Shown: positions 34,109 to 43,247, counted from the stretch's first letter. The stretch is DNA of 52,680 bases from Methanospirillum sp. (GCA_012728895.1 JAAYEG010000049.1:1-52680), one strand, 5' to 3'. Notes: a model not told the origin generated them from the letters alone. Translations and numbers: made by a program.

Positions 34109-35998
34109 TCAGCCTCCGTTCCCCGTTGCCTCGATCCGGGGGGAGGCGCCCGGATCGTCGTACGGCACCCGGAGGAGGGAGATGTCGAGGGGGGAGACCT
34201 GGAGCAGGGCGTACTCGGCCATGGTGGCGCCTCCCTCCCCGGGCCCGGCCTCCCCCACGCTTCCGGGGTTGACGAGCAGGAACGATCCCGCGGACCGGAC
34301 GAAGGGGCGGTGGGTGTGCCCCGTGATCAGCACGTCGGCACCGGACGAGGTGGCGAGCCCGGCCACGACGTCGTCCGTGATCTCCCCGCCCTCCGCGGAC
34401 GATAACCGGTGGACGACCAGGAACCGGGTGCCGCGGAGCGTGAACCGGCGCTCTCCCGGGAGCGACGCGAGGTGGGCGAGCCCTGCCGGGTTCATCGACG
34501 CGGCGATCCTGGCGGCCTCCTTGGGGCTCGCTCCGGCCTGCTTCCGGGAAGCCCGGACCACCCGCCGGTCCCATTCGCCCAGCACATCGACGGACCCGAG
34601 CGCGACCAGCCGGCGGACGACCCCGCCGGGATCGCCTCCCCACCCGACGGTGTCGCCGGCGTTGATGAACGCCTGCGCGCCCCGGGCGGCGGCGTCGCGG
34701 GCCACGGCATCGAGCGCGGGAAGGTTGCCGTGGACGTCGGAAAACAGCGCGATCCGGGCCGTCTCGGTCCCCTCAGCGATCCGGCGGAGCTTTTCGGTCG
34801 GCTGGCCGGCCTCGTCCCGGGCGCGCGCCAGCCGCTCTTCCAGGCGCTCGGCGAAGCGGTCGGCCTCGAGCTCCTTCCAGATCTCGAGGGCCGCCGCGTG
34901 GAGACGGGACCGTTCCTCGACCCGGTCGGCGTGGAACCGCCGTATCCCGGGTTCGATGAACCTGAGGAACCCTTCGTTCCCGAAGTACGCGACGACCCGT
35001 TCGCGCTCCTCCTCCAGGAACCGGGGCAGCTGCTCGATCCAGACGTCGCAGTCGTGCAGCTCCCCCAGGGCGTCCTGGAGACGCTTGAGCGCCTTGAGCT
35101 CCTGCCTGAGCCCGTCGTCGAAGAGGGGAGCGAAGATCTCGACGGTGTAGCGGAGGCGCTTCGCGGCGATCCGCATCGCGTGGTGCTCGGGCGCCCGCGC
35201 CGGGTCCGGGAGCGCCGGGGCGTATACCCGGAGTTCGTCGCAGCGGAGCGCGCCGTTGAGGTGCGCGGCTGCGTACACGGGGCCGGAGCGTGGCGAGGCC
35301 CCCTCCCTGCGCGCCCGTATCTCGAGCGTCCGGAGTCCGACGGCCATCTCCTCGAGCGTCCCCGAGGCCTCGAGCCTGTCGAGCGCCTCGAGCACGGCGG
35401 GCTGCAGGGCCGCGCGCCGCTGCTCCAGGCGGAGCAGCAGGCACTCGATTCCCTGGGGCGCGGGGACGTTCTCGTCAAGGCGCCCGGGTGCGCTGCCGGG
35501 GGTGGGGACGGGGGCCGGATCCCGGGCCAGGGCCAGCCTGCGCCTTCTCAGCCACGCCCTGAATCCGGCGAGACGGCCTGTCGGTACTGCGGGCGCCTGG
35601 TCCGGGGGGGAGTCGGTCCCGGCGCTGGCCCCGAGCCGCGTCCCGGAGAGCAGCGGGGCCGCCGACGGGATCCCCCCTCCCGTCCCGACGCCGGGGAGCC
35701 CGGAGGCCCAGGACGCGAGGAAGGCGAGCTGGACGTCGGCGTCCCGCGCATCGCCGAGCGCACGGGTGATCGCCCGGACCTCCCGGCGCCACCGCGCGAC
35801 CTCCCTCCTCCTGCCGCACCCCTCGAAGAGCGGAAGCACTGCCCGGAGCCGGCGGCTCGCGACCCGCATCCGGTGGACGCACTCGATATCGCCGCCCGCC
35901 CGGATGCAGTCGACCTCGACACGGAGCTGGGGGAGGAGCTCGAGCATTCGCTGGGCGACGAAGAGGCAGTAGCCCGGGTCGTGCTGCGCGCCCGTCAT
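34109..35998 (-). CDS. CHAD domain - YfcE/MJ0936-type phosphoesterase fusion
   Basis: This is a 629-residue protein. Residues ~1-410 are a CHAD domain: two basic helical halves with HRMRVASRRLRAVLPLF and HHAMRIAAKRLRYTVEIF, plus DALGELHDCDVW; such domains bind polyphosphate. Residues ~415-629 are a calcineurin-like phosphoesterase with FSDVHGNLPALDAV, NAGDTVGWGGDP, GEWDR in place of GNHD, and ITGHTHRPF. The Asn-to-Glu and His-to-Trp changes in the third motif may alter catalysis. It starts 18 bp after the polyphosphate-kinase fusion and is surely cotranscribed. A polyphosphate-directed phosphatase or regulator is inferred. Confidence 0.88.
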   Translation of the reverse strand: MTGAQHDPGYCLFVAQRMLELLPQLRVEVDCIRAGGDIECVHRMRVASRRLRAVLPLFEGCGRRREVARWRREVRAITRALGDARDADVQLAFLASWASGLPGVGTGGGIPSAAPLLSGTRLGASAGTDSPPDQAPAVPTGRLAGFRAWLRRRRLALARDPAPVPTPGSAPGRLDENVPAPQGIECLLLRLEQRRAALQPAVLEALDRLEASGTLEEMAVGLRTLEIRARREGASPRSGPVYAAAHLNGALRCDELRVYAPALPDPARAPEHHAMRIAAKRLRYTVEIFAPLFDDGLRQELKALKRLQDALGELHDCDVWIEQLPRFLEEERERVVAYFGNEGFLRFIEPGIRRFHADRVEERSRLHAAALEIWKELEADRFAERLEERLARARDEAGQPTEKLRRIAEGTETARIALFSDVHGNLPALDAVARDAAARGAQAFINAGDTVGWGGDPGGVVRRLVALGSVDVLGEWDRRVVRASRKQAGASPKEAARIAASMNPAGLAHLASLPGERRFTLRGTRFLVVHRLSSAEGGEITDDVVAGLATSSGADVLITGHTHRPFVRSAGSFLLVNPGSVGEAGPGEGGATMAEYALLQVSPLDISLLRVPYDDPGASPRIEATGNGG

Positions 35999-36015
35999 CC
36001 TCGCCTCACCGCGCC

Positions 36016-38775
36016 TCACCGCGCCGCGCCTTGTCCCGGGCAGGGGTCCGCCGGGGGCACGGACCACTCCCCGCGGTGTTCGACCATCCAGGCCTGGGTG
36101 TCGAGCGACGCCTCTCCCTCCCGGGGCAGGACCCGCTCGTAGGTCCCGTCTGACAGGAGCCGGCGTGCCCCGGCCGTGTCGTCCAGGTGGACCAGCAGGA
36201 TCTGCCGGACCACGGCGTCCCGGAGGAACGGATCCCGGACCGGAAAGAGCACCTCCACGCGGCGGTTCAGGTTCCGGGGCATCAGGTCCGCGGACCCGAT
36301 CCAGACCTCCGCGTCGCCGCCGTTCCAGAAGCAGTAGACCCGCGCGTGCTCGAGGAACCGGCCGACGATCGAGGTGACCGTGATCCGGTCGCTGACGCCC
36401 GGGATCCCAGGCCGCAAACAGCAGATCCCCCGGACCTGGAGGTCGACCCTGACGCCGGCCTGCGAGGCCCGATACAGGGCCTCGATGCACTCCCGGTCGA
36501 CGAGCGCATTCATCTTGAAGATGAGCCGCCCGTCGCCGTGCTCGCGGTGGCGCGCGATCTCGCGCTCGACCCGGTCGAGGAGACCCGCCCGCAGCGTCCC
36601 GGGCGCGACCAGGAGCTCCCGGTAGCGTTCGATCCGGGCGTAGCCGGTCAGGTAGTTGAAGAGGTCCGAGACGTCCGCGCCGATCCGGGGGTCCCGGGTC
36701 AGGAGGCCGATGTCGGTATAGATCCGGGCCGTCTGGGTGTTGTAGTTACCCGTGCCCAGGTGGACGTACCGGACGAGTCCCTGGCGCTCGCGCCGGACCA
36801 CCAGGCAGACCTTGGCGTGGACCTTCATGTGGAGCAGGCCGTAGACGACGTGGACCCCGGCCTGCTCGAGCGCTCGCGCCCAGACGATGTTGTTCTCCTC
36901 GTCGAACCGCGCCTTGAGCTCGATCAGGGCGGTCACCTGCTTGCCGTTCTCGCGCGCCTCCATGAGCGCGTCCACGATCGGTGAGTTCGGGCCGACGCGG
37001 TAGAGGGTGATCTTGATCGCCAGGACGCCCGGATCGCGGGCCGCGTGCTGGAGGAACGAGAGTACCGGACCGAACGAGTCGTACGGGTGGTAGAGGAGGA
37101 GATCCTGCCGCTGCAGCGCGGCCCACGGGTCGCGTCCCGATGCGAGCTGGGCTGGGACGGCCGGAAGGAACGGGGGGTCGGTCAGCTTCGGGATGGAGAG
37201 TGCGGCGAGCTGGGCCAGGTCGGCCAGGCCGATCGGGGACTCCTGCCTTGAGACCTGCTCCGTCGCGATCCCGAGCTGCCGGGCGATGAACCGGCACCGT
37301 GCCTCCGGGATGGACCGGTCGACCTCGACCCGGACGGGGGCGCCAGTCCGCCGGAGCTCGACCGACTCCTCGACCGCGCTGAGCAGGTCGTCGGCCTCGT
37401 CCTCCGCGATCTCCAGGTCGGCGTTCCGAGTGACCCGGAAGGGGTAGGCGGCAACGACCTGGATGCCCGGGAAGAGGAGGTCCGCGTTCGCCGCGATCAG
37501 GTCCTCGAGGAAGACGAACTCGCGCCTCCCATCCCCTTCTGTTCGCGGGACCTCGACCAGCCGGGGGAGGGGGCCCACCGGGACCTTGAGCCGGGCGAAC
37601 CGGTCCCCGCAGTCCGCGTCACGAACCTCGAACGCCAGGTTGAGCGAGAGGTTCGAGATGAACGGGAACGGGTGAGAGGTGTCGAACGCGAGCGGGGTGA
37701 GAGCGGGGAAGATCTCGGCCTCGAACTGCCTGCGGAGGGCGGAGCGGGTTGCGGGTCCGAGCTCCGCCACGGGACGGACGCCGATCCCCGCCCGGTCCAG
37801 GGCCGGGCGAAGGTCGTCGGCCCAGCACCGGTGCGCGACCTCGAGGAGCGGGTCGACCGCGGCCCGGACCGCGTCGAGCTGCTGCCGGGGGGACATTCCG
37901 TCGGGGGGGGTATCGACGACTCCCTCGGCCAGCTGCCTGCGGAGCCCGGCCACCCGGATCATCCAGAACTCGTCCAGGTTGCTGGCGAATATTGCGAGGA
38001 ACTTCACCCGCTCCAGGAGCGGGTGGCGTGGGTCGAGGGCCTCGTCCAGGACGCGGCGGTTGAACTCGACCCAGCTCAGCTCCCGGTTGATGAACAGGCC
38101 CGGGCCGAGAGTCGCCCGGCCCGCTTCCCCCGCTTCCCCGGTCTCTCGCCTCTCTCCGATCATGCCCTCTCCCGGTGAAACGTCCGTCCTGCACCCCTGA
38201 GAAAGTTCCACCCCGGCCCCGCATATACCTGCCGCTCCCGCCCGCTCGCCCGCTCCCTGAAGCCGTTCCACGAGCCTGGCCGCGTGGGACCCGGCCCAGT
38301 AGAGCCTGCCGCAGTTCCCGCACGCTAGGACGTCGCCGGCAGAGACCCCGGCCGGGACGTACCCGGCGGCACGGACCTCGCCGGGAACAGACGGGCGGAG
38401 CGGGGTGTTGCAGCACGAGCAGCGGTCGAGCCGGAGCACCAGGTCGACCTGCCCGGCGCTGGCCAGGGCGGCCAGCTGGTCGAGCACGTCCTCCTCGGGG
38501 ACGAGGAGCCCGCCGCGGCGGGCGAGCTCGCGGTCGCGCGTGAGCAGGACCCGCCCCTCCCCCTCTGCCAGGCGGAGGAGCTCCGTGTCCTCGCTTGGCC
38601 CGCCCGGCCCGAGCTCGGTCGCGGAGAGAGTGTCGTAGCCCATGAACCGGAGGTACCGGACGAGCGGCCCGAGCATCCGGTCCACGACGAACCGTGGCCG
38701 GTCAGCGGGGCCGGACGGATCGCACAACCGGGATCGCCTCGCCGCACTGCCGGCAGGAGCTGCCGTCGAGCCCAC
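36016..38775 (-). CDS. ppk: Mut7-C RNase-like domain fused to polyphosphate kinase (PPK1)
   Basis: This is one uninterrupted 919-codon frame. Residues ~29-170 are a Mut7-C domain: FVVDRMLGPLVRYLRFMGYD, LLTRDRELARR and a zinc-ribbon-like CSCCNTPLR...CGNCGRLYW. After a ~55-residue linker, residues ~225-919 are PPK1: FINRELSWVEFNRRVLDEA, FASNLDEFW, LYRVGPNSPIVDAL and the phospho-His motif LLHMKVHAKVCLV. A second His is in FLEHARVYCFWNGGD. An internal ATG with GGGAGAGG before the PPK part could make PPK alone. The N-terminal start is uncertain (GTG 38775 overlaps the upstream gene; GTG 38685 is an alternative). Confidence 0.88.
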   Translation of the reverse strand: MGSTAAPAGSAARRSRLCDPSGPADRPRFVVDRMLGPLVRYLRFMGYDTLSATELGPGGPSEDTELLRLAEGEGRVLLTRDRELARRGGLLVPEEDVLDQLAALASAGQVDLVLRLDRCSCCNTPLRPSVPGEVRAAGYVPAGVSAGDVLACGNCGRLYWAGSHAARLVERLQGAGERAGAAGICGAGVELSQGCRTDVSPGEGMIGERRETGEAGEAGRATLGPGLFINRELSWVEFNRRVLDEALDPRHPLLERVKFLAIFASNLDEFWMIRVAGLRRQLAEGVVDTPPDGMSPRQQLDAVRAAVDPLLEVAHRCWADDLRPALDRAGIGVRPVAELGPATRSALRRQFEAEIFPALTPLAFDTSHPFPFISNLSLNLAFEVRDADCGDRFARLKVPVGPLPRLVEVPRTEGDGRREFVFLEDLIAANADLLFPGIQVVAAYPFRVTRNADLEIAEDEADDLLSAVEESVELRRTGAPVRVEVDRSIPEARCRFIARQLGIATEQVSRQESPIGLADLAQLAALSIPKLTDPPFLPAVPAQLASGRDPWAALQRQDLLLYHPYDSFGPVLSFLQHAARDPGVLAIKITLYRVGPNSPIVDALMEARENGKQVTALIELKARFDEENNIVWARALEQAGVHVVYGLLHMKVHAKVCLVVRRERQGLVRYVHLGTGNYNTQTARIYTDIGLLTRDPRIGADVSDLFNYLTGYARIERYRELLVAPGTLRAGLLDRVEREIARHREHGDGRLIFKMNALVDRECIEALYRASQAGVRVDLQVRGICCLRPGIPGVSDRITVTSIVGRFLEHARVYCFWNGGDAEVWIGSADLMPRNLNRRVEVLFPVRDPFLRDAVVRQILLVHLDDTAGARRLLSDGTYERVLPREGEASLDTQAWMVEHRGEWSVPPADPCPGQGAAR

Positions 38776-39730
38776 GGAGCCGGCCCTGTAACATGCTTCG
38801 CTCGATCAGCAGGTTCCCGCAGGCAGGGCACCAGGTGTTCTCGTTCCGATGACCCCCGACGTTCCCCAGGTACGGGAAGCGGAGCCCGAGTTCGAGGGCC
38901 CGCTCGTAGATCCGCTCGAGGGTCCGGACAGGGGTGGGTGCCCGGTCACGCATCCGGTAGTCGGGGTGGAACCGGGTGAAGTGCATCGGGGTGTCCGGCC
39001 CGAGCTCCTCGATGACCCAGCGGATCAGGGCATCGATCTCCGCTGGCGCGTCGTTCAGCCCCGGGATCACGAGCGTGACCGTCTCGACGTGCATGCCCGC
39101 CTCGTGCGCCCGCCTGGTCGCGGCGAGGACGGGGTCCAGGTGCGCCCCGCAGACCGTCCGGTAGAAGCCGTCGTCGAACGCCTTCAGGTCGACCCGGAAC
39201 GCGTCGAGCACGGGGGCGAGGGCGTCGACGGCCTCCTCGGTCATGTAGCCGTTCGTGACCCAGACCGTCCCCAGGCCGGCGCCGTGGGCGATGCGGCCCG
39301 TGTCCAGTGAGTACTCGAACGACATGGTCGGCTCGTTGTAGGTCCAGGAGATGGAGGCGCAGCCGGATGCGACGGCCCGGTCGACCGCCTCTCCCGGTTC
39401 GAGCAGGGGGAGGGACTCGACGGCGTCCGCCGCGCGGGAGAGCTGCCAGTTCTGGCAGTGTTCACACGTGAAGTTGCACCCGACCGAGCCGAGCGAGTAG
39501 CAGAGCGTCCCGGGGAGGAAGTGGTTGAGCGGTTTCTTCTCGATAGGATCCACGTGCTCCGCGCTCACCCTGCCGTAGGAGGCCGACCAGAGGACGCCCT
39601 CGCGGTTCCGGCGGACGCCGCACCGTCCCGTCCGCCCCCCGGCGATCCGGCACCGATGGTTGCAGAGCCGGCAGTCCGCCGTCCCGTCGGGGTTCTTCGT
39701 GTAGAGCTGTGCCTCGTGCACGTGCGTCAC
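38702..39730 (-). CDS. amrS: AmmeMemoRadiSam-type radical SAM enzyme (PflA-like)
   Basis: This 342-residue radical SAM protein has the cluster motif CNFTCEHCQNW (~residue 80), a preceding Cys-rich segment (CRLCNHRCRI, CGVRR) and a C-terminal zinc-ribbon-like tail (CPACG...CRQCG). This is the architecture of the AmmeMemoRadiSam-system radical SAM enzyme. AMMECR1 and Memo partners are not in the window. The reaction is unknown. A TATA-like GATTAATATT (39759-39768, reverse) is ~30 bp before GTG 39730; GTG 39721 is an alternative start. It is followed with overlap by the Mut7-C-PPK gene. Confidence 0.88.
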   Translation of the reverse strand: MTHVHEAQLYTKNPDGTADCRLCNHRCRIAGGRTGRCGVRRNREGVLWSASYGRVSAEHVDPIEKKPLNHFLPGTLCYSLGSVGCNFTCEHCQNWQLSRAADAVESLPLLEPGEAVDRAVASGCASISWTYNEPTMSFEYSLDTGRIAHGAGLGTVWVTNGYMTEEAVDALAPVLDAFRVDLKAFDDGFYRTVCGAHLDPVLAATRRAHEAGMHVETVTLVIPGLNDAPAEIDALIRWVIEELGPDTPMHFTRFHPDYRMRDRAPTPVRTLERIYERALELGLRFPYLGNVGGHRNENTWCPACGNLLIERSMLQGRLRGLDGSSCRQCGEAIPVVRSVRPR

Positions 39731-39937
39731 CGATCTCCGGTGGCGCCGCTGCAATATTAATCCGTCCGTGCCCTGGTCCGCTGCTCTCGCTCCCTCGAGC
39801 GCCATCTGCCCGGGGGATCGTGACCCGGGGCAGGCCCGTATCCCCGGATGCACCGGGGAGGTCGTGCGGGACGGAAAGAACGGGACCTGGGCAGCTCAAC
39901 AGGTATATCTGGTCGTCAGGGCCAATTAATGCGATAA

Positions 39938-40678
39938 ATGACGCCTGCCGCGAAGGCGCCCAAAGAAACGGGCGTGACGACGATCGTGCTCTCTCTCGGG
40001 GGATCGGTCCTGATCCCGTCGCTCGAGTCGAACGAGCTGGCAGGGTACGCGGCGGTGCTCGCCGGGCTCGCAGAACGGCACCGGTGCTTCGTCGTGGTCG
40101 GCGGCGGCGGGGAGGCGCGCCGGTTCATCGGGGTCGGGCGCGACCTCGGGATCGACGAGGCGACCCTGGACGAGATCGGGATCCTGGTGACGCGCCTGAA
40201 CGCCCGGCTCCTGGTCGCGGCCCTCGGGGATGCGGCGTACCCCGGCGTCCCCGAGACCTACGCCGCCGCGAAGGCGTGCGGGGTCGCGGGCCGGGTGGTC
40301 GTGATGGGCGGGGTCGCCCCCGGCCAGACCACGGACGCCGTCGCGGCCGTCCTGGCCGAGGAGGTCGGCGCGGACCTGCTCATCAACGCCACCTCGGTCC
40401 CCGGGGTCTTCACGGCCGACCCCAAGAAAGACCCGGCGGCGGTGCGGCACGGGACAATGACCCCTGGCGAGCTGCTCGCCCTGGTCGCGGGCGAGCGGAT
40501 GGGGGCGGGGTCCAACACCGTGATCGACCTGGTCGCGGCCAAGATCGTCGAGCGCTCGGGCATCCCGATGGTGGTCCTGGACGGGCGCAGGCCTGAGACG
40601 GTGCGCGACGCGATCCTCACCGGGGTCTTCGAGGGAACGGTGATCGCGAAAGCGGCCTGTCGGCCCCTCCCGCTCTGA
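39938..40678 (+). CDS. pyrH: UMP kinase, archaeal type
   Basis: This 246-residue amino-acid-kinase-fold enzyme has LSLGGSVLIP, VVVGGGGEARRFI and IDEATLDEIGILVTRLNARL. The distal MGGVAPGQTTDAVAAVLAEE and ADPKKDPAA follow, as in archaeal PyrH. It phosphorylates UMP. A TATA-like AGGTATATCT (39901-39910) is ~30 bp before ATG 39938, so the leader is very short; GTG 39974 is the alternative start, matching shorter homologues. It is divergent from the radical SAM gene. Confidence 0.93.
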   Translation: MTPAAKAPKETGVTTIVLSLGGSVLIPSLESNELAGYAAVLAGLAERHRCFVVVGGGGEARRFIGVGRDLGIDEATLDEIGILVTRLNARLLVAALGDAAYPGVPETYAAAKACGVAGRVVVMGGVAPGQTTDAVAAVLAEEVGADLLINATSVPGVFTADPKKDPAAVRHGTMTPGELLALVAGERMGAGSNTVIDLVAAKIVERSGIPMVVLDGRRPETVRDAILTGVFEGTVIAKAACRPLPL

Positions 40679-40737
40679 CCCCGTTTCCGCCGGGGCCAAC
40701 CCTTTTCCCCGTCCGGGCCCAACCTGAAATGCATCAC

Positions 40738-40812
40738 GGGGTAGTAGGGTAGCCTGGTCCATCCTAGAGCGTTTGGGACGCTCTGACGGCAGTTCGAATC
40801 TGCCCTACCCCA
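40738..40812 (+). tRNA. tRNA-Pro (anticodon TGG)
   Basis: The acceptor stem is GGGGTAG/CTACCCC and the T arm is GGCAG-TTCGAAT-CTGCC. The anticodon stem is GAGCG/CGCTC around TTTGGGA (anticodon TGG at 40774-40776). The discriminator is A, CCA is not encoded, and no intron is seen. Its 3' end is only 2 bp from the possible GTG start of nth. Confidence 0.96.
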
Positions 40813-40814
40813 CT

Positions 40815-41483
40815 GTGAATCCGGAAGCCGACCGGTGCATGCAGGTCTTCGACGTCCTCGCGGCCGCCTATCCACGCGCCTGCGACCCCCAGGAGTTCTT
40901 CTCAAGCCCTTTTCAGGTGCTCGTCCTGACGATCCTCTCGGCCCAGACGACAGACGCACAGGTCTGGGCCCTCCGCGGGCCGCTCTTCCAGGCCTACCCG
41001 AGCCCGGAGGCGCTCGCGGAGGCCGACCCCTCCGACCTCGAGGCTGTTATCCGTCCGACCGGCTACTTCCGGGCGAAAGCCCGGCACCTGCTCGGGGCGA
41101 GCCGGCTCCTCGTCGACGAGTACGGCGGAGAGGTGCCCGCCACGATGGAGGATCTGGTGCGGCTGCCGGGGGTCGGGCGGAAGACCGCCAACATCGTGCT
41201 CTTCCACGCGTTCGGGAGGAACGAGGGAATCGCCGTGGACACCCACGTCCTCCGGCTCGCCCAGCGGCTCGGCCTCTCCTGCCACGTGGACCCGGTACGG
41301 GTCGAGCGGGACCTGATGGCCGGCCTTCCGCGGGCCCGGTGGGGACCGTTCACCGACCTCCTCATCGCGCACGGGCGGGCCGTCTGCACGGCCCGGAGGC
41401 CCCACTGCGATGTCTGCCTCCTCTCGGGACTCTGCCGGCACGCCCGCGAGGCCCGCCCCCCGCTCCCGCCCGGGACAGGGTGA
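40815..41483 (+). CDS. nth: Endonuclease III
   Basis: This ~222-residue DNA glycosylase/AP lyase acts on oxidised pyrimidines. It has the helix-hairpin-helix LPGVGRKTANIV with catalytic Lys, catalytic Asp in VDTHVLRLAQRL, and the C-terminal [4Fe-4S] loop Cx6Cx2Cx5C (CTARRPHCDVCLLSGLC). SAQTTD is in the N-terminal part. GTG 40815 begins 2 bp after tRNA-Pro; ATG 40839 is an alternative start. With no room for a promoter between them, nth is probably transcribed with the tRNA or from a promoter overlapping it. Confidence 0.95.
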   Translation: MNPEADRCMQVFDVLAAAYPRACDPQEFFSSPFQVLVLTILSAQTTDAQVWALRGPLFQAYPSPEALAEADPSDLEAVIRPTGYFRAKARHLLGASRLLVDEYGGEVPATMEDLVRLPGVGRKTANIVLFHAFGRNEGIAVDTHVLRLAQRLGLSCHVDPVRVERDLMAGLPRARWGPFTDLLIAHGRAVCTARRPHCDVCLLSGLCRHAREARPPLPPGTG

Positions 41484-41573
41484 CCGCCGCGGCCCGCGGA
41501 CACCCGCGGGGTCTCCCGGCAGGGCGGTCGGAACCTCATCCTTCATCTTTGATGCAGACAGACGTTGAAACGG

Positions 41574-42599
41574 ATGTCGAGTCCGCCCGTCGAACTGATC
41601 GTCCTGATCATCGGCATCGCCCTGGTCTTCGATTTTACGAACGGGTTCCACGACTCTGCCAACTCGATCTCGACCGTCGTCTCCACCCGGGTCCTCTCTC
41701 CGAAGAAGGCGGTAGTATTCGCGGCGTTCTTCAACTTCGTGGCCGCGTTCGGCTTCGGCGTCGCGGTCGCTTCGACGATCAGCAAGACCATTAACCTGGC
41801 CATGGTCCCGACCGACACCATCCCCTTCATCGTGCTCGCGGCGCTGATCGGCGCGATCGGCTGGAACCTGATCACCTGGTATCTCGGGTTCCCCTCCTCG
41901 TCGTCGCACGCCCTGATCGGAGGGCTCGCCGGCGCCGGCATCTCGGCGGGAGGGGTGGCCGCGGTGAAACTCTCGACGGTCACTGTCGTGGCCCAGTTCA
42001 TGGTGATCTCGCCGGTCATCGGGCTGATCGTCGGATTTTTCTTCATGGCCCTGGTGCTCCGGCTCACGAGGTCACACACCCGCGATAAGATGGACCACCA
42101 CTTCCGGCGGCTCCAGCTCGTCTCGGCCGCGGCCTACAGCTTCAGCCACGGCACGAACGACGCGCAGAAGACGATGGGGATCATCACCCCCCTGCTCTTC
42201 AGCATCGGGTACTACGGCGCGGGGGCCGACCCGGGCCACCTCCCGGTGCCTGTCTGGGTGATACTCGCGGCGCACGTCGCGATCGCGCTCGGCACCCTCT
42301 CCGGCGGCTGGCGGATCGTGAAGACTTTGGGGTACAAGATCACCCGCCTCCGCCCGGTCCACGGTTTCGCGGCCGAGACGGTGAGCGCGGGGACGATCAT
42401 CGGGATGTCGGTCGCCGGCATCCCGGTCAGCACCACCCACATCATCAGCACGGCGATCATGGGCGTGGGAAGCACCAAGGGGCCGGGCGCCGTCCGCTGG
42501 GGGATCGCCCGGAACATCATCGGCGCCTGGATCATGACCATCCCGGCAAGTGCCGCGATCGGGTTCGCCGCCTTCTGGCTGCTCTCCCCGTTCATCTGA
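41574..42599 (+). CDS. pit: PiT-family inorganic phosphate transporter
   Basis: This 341-residue protein has about ten membrane segments. It carries the duplicated PiT signature: DFTNGFHDSANSISTVVSTR in the first half, and SHGTNDAQKTMGIITP plus GIPVSTTHIISTAIMG in the second. It is a cation-coupled low-affinity phosphate importer. ATG 41574 is taken over the TTG 9 bp upstream. The DUF47 partner gene faces it 18 bp away. Its closeness to the polyphosphate genes suggests a phosphate-handling neighbourhood. Confidence 0.95.
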   Translation: MSSPPVELIVLIIGIALVFDFTNGFHDSANSISTVVSTRVLSPKKAVVFAAFFNFVAAFGFGVAVASTISKTINLAMVPTDTIPFIVLAALIGAIGWNLITWYLGFPSSSSHALIGGLAGAGISAGGVAAVKLSTVTVVAQFMVISPVIGLIVGFFFMALVLRLTRSHTRDKMDHHFRRLQLVSAAAYSFSHGTNDAQKTMGIITPLLFSIGYYGAGADPGHLPVPVWVILAAHVAIALGTLSGGWRIVKTLGYKITRLRPVHGFAAETVSAGTIIGMSVAGIPVSTTHIISTAIMGVGSTKGPGAVRWGIARNIIGAWIMTIPASAAIGFAAFWLLSPFI

Positions 42600-42617
42600 C
42601 CGCGGCGCCTTAGCCGG

Positions 42618-43247
42618 TCAGGAGTGCCGGATCACGATGTCGGAGATGATGTTCGCGACCATCTCGCACCGGTCGGTCGCGCGCTCGAGCTCCGAGTAGA
42701 CGTCCTTGAGCTTCAGGATCCGGACCGGGTCGTTGGTCTTGAACAGGTCGGAGAGGGCGTGCCCCAGGACGTCGTCGGCCAGGTTTTCGATCCGGTTGAT
42801 CTCGATCACCCGTTCCGCGATCTGTTTCCCGTTCGAGAGCTTCCGCAGCCCGCGGGTCGCCCCCTGCACCTCGACGGTCGAGAGCCGGATCAGCTTCGCG
42901 AGCTGCCGCATCACGTCGTCGGCCTCGTCCACGCCGTAGACGCGCATCATCTGGATCGAGCCCTCGATGCAGTCAAGGACGTCGTCGAGGACCGAGGCCA
43001 GGTGGGAGATCTCCTCGGGCTCGAGCGGGGTGATGAACGTCCGGTTCAGGTGGTTATAGATCCGGTGCGTCACCGTGTCGCCCGCGTGCTCGAGGTCCTT
43101 CATCTCCTGGCTGCACTCGGGGGGGTGCGCCCCGGACTCCATGAACCTGACGAGGAGGTCGGCGGCAGTGACCAGGATATCGGCCATCTCTTCAAACAGG
43201 TCGAAAAAGACCTGGTCCTGCGGGATCAACACCTCTCTCAGGCCCAC
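42618..43247 (-). CDS. DUF47 / PhoU-like accessory protein of PiT
   Basis: This 209-residue four-helix PhoU-like protein (DUF47/Pit accessory) contains FFDLFEEMADILVTAADLL, MKDLEHAGDTVTHRIYNHL and the acidic E/DxxxD-type metal sites in LEPEEISHLASVLDDVLD. Such proteins regulate PiT activity. It is convergent with pit, not in the usual co-directional operon. The palindrome GATCGCGATC (43266-43275) lies just upstream in its promoter region. Confidence 0.92.
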   Translation of the reverse strand: MGLREVLIPQDQVFFDLFEEMADILVTAADLLVRFMESGAHPPECSQEMKDLEHAGDTVTHRIYNHLNRTFITPLEPEEISHLASVLDDVLDCIEGSIQMMRVYGVDEADDVMRQLAKLIRLSTVEVQGATRGLRKLSNGKQIAERVIEINRIENLADDVLGHALSDLFKTNDPVRILKLKDVYSELERATDRCEMVANIISDIVIRHS

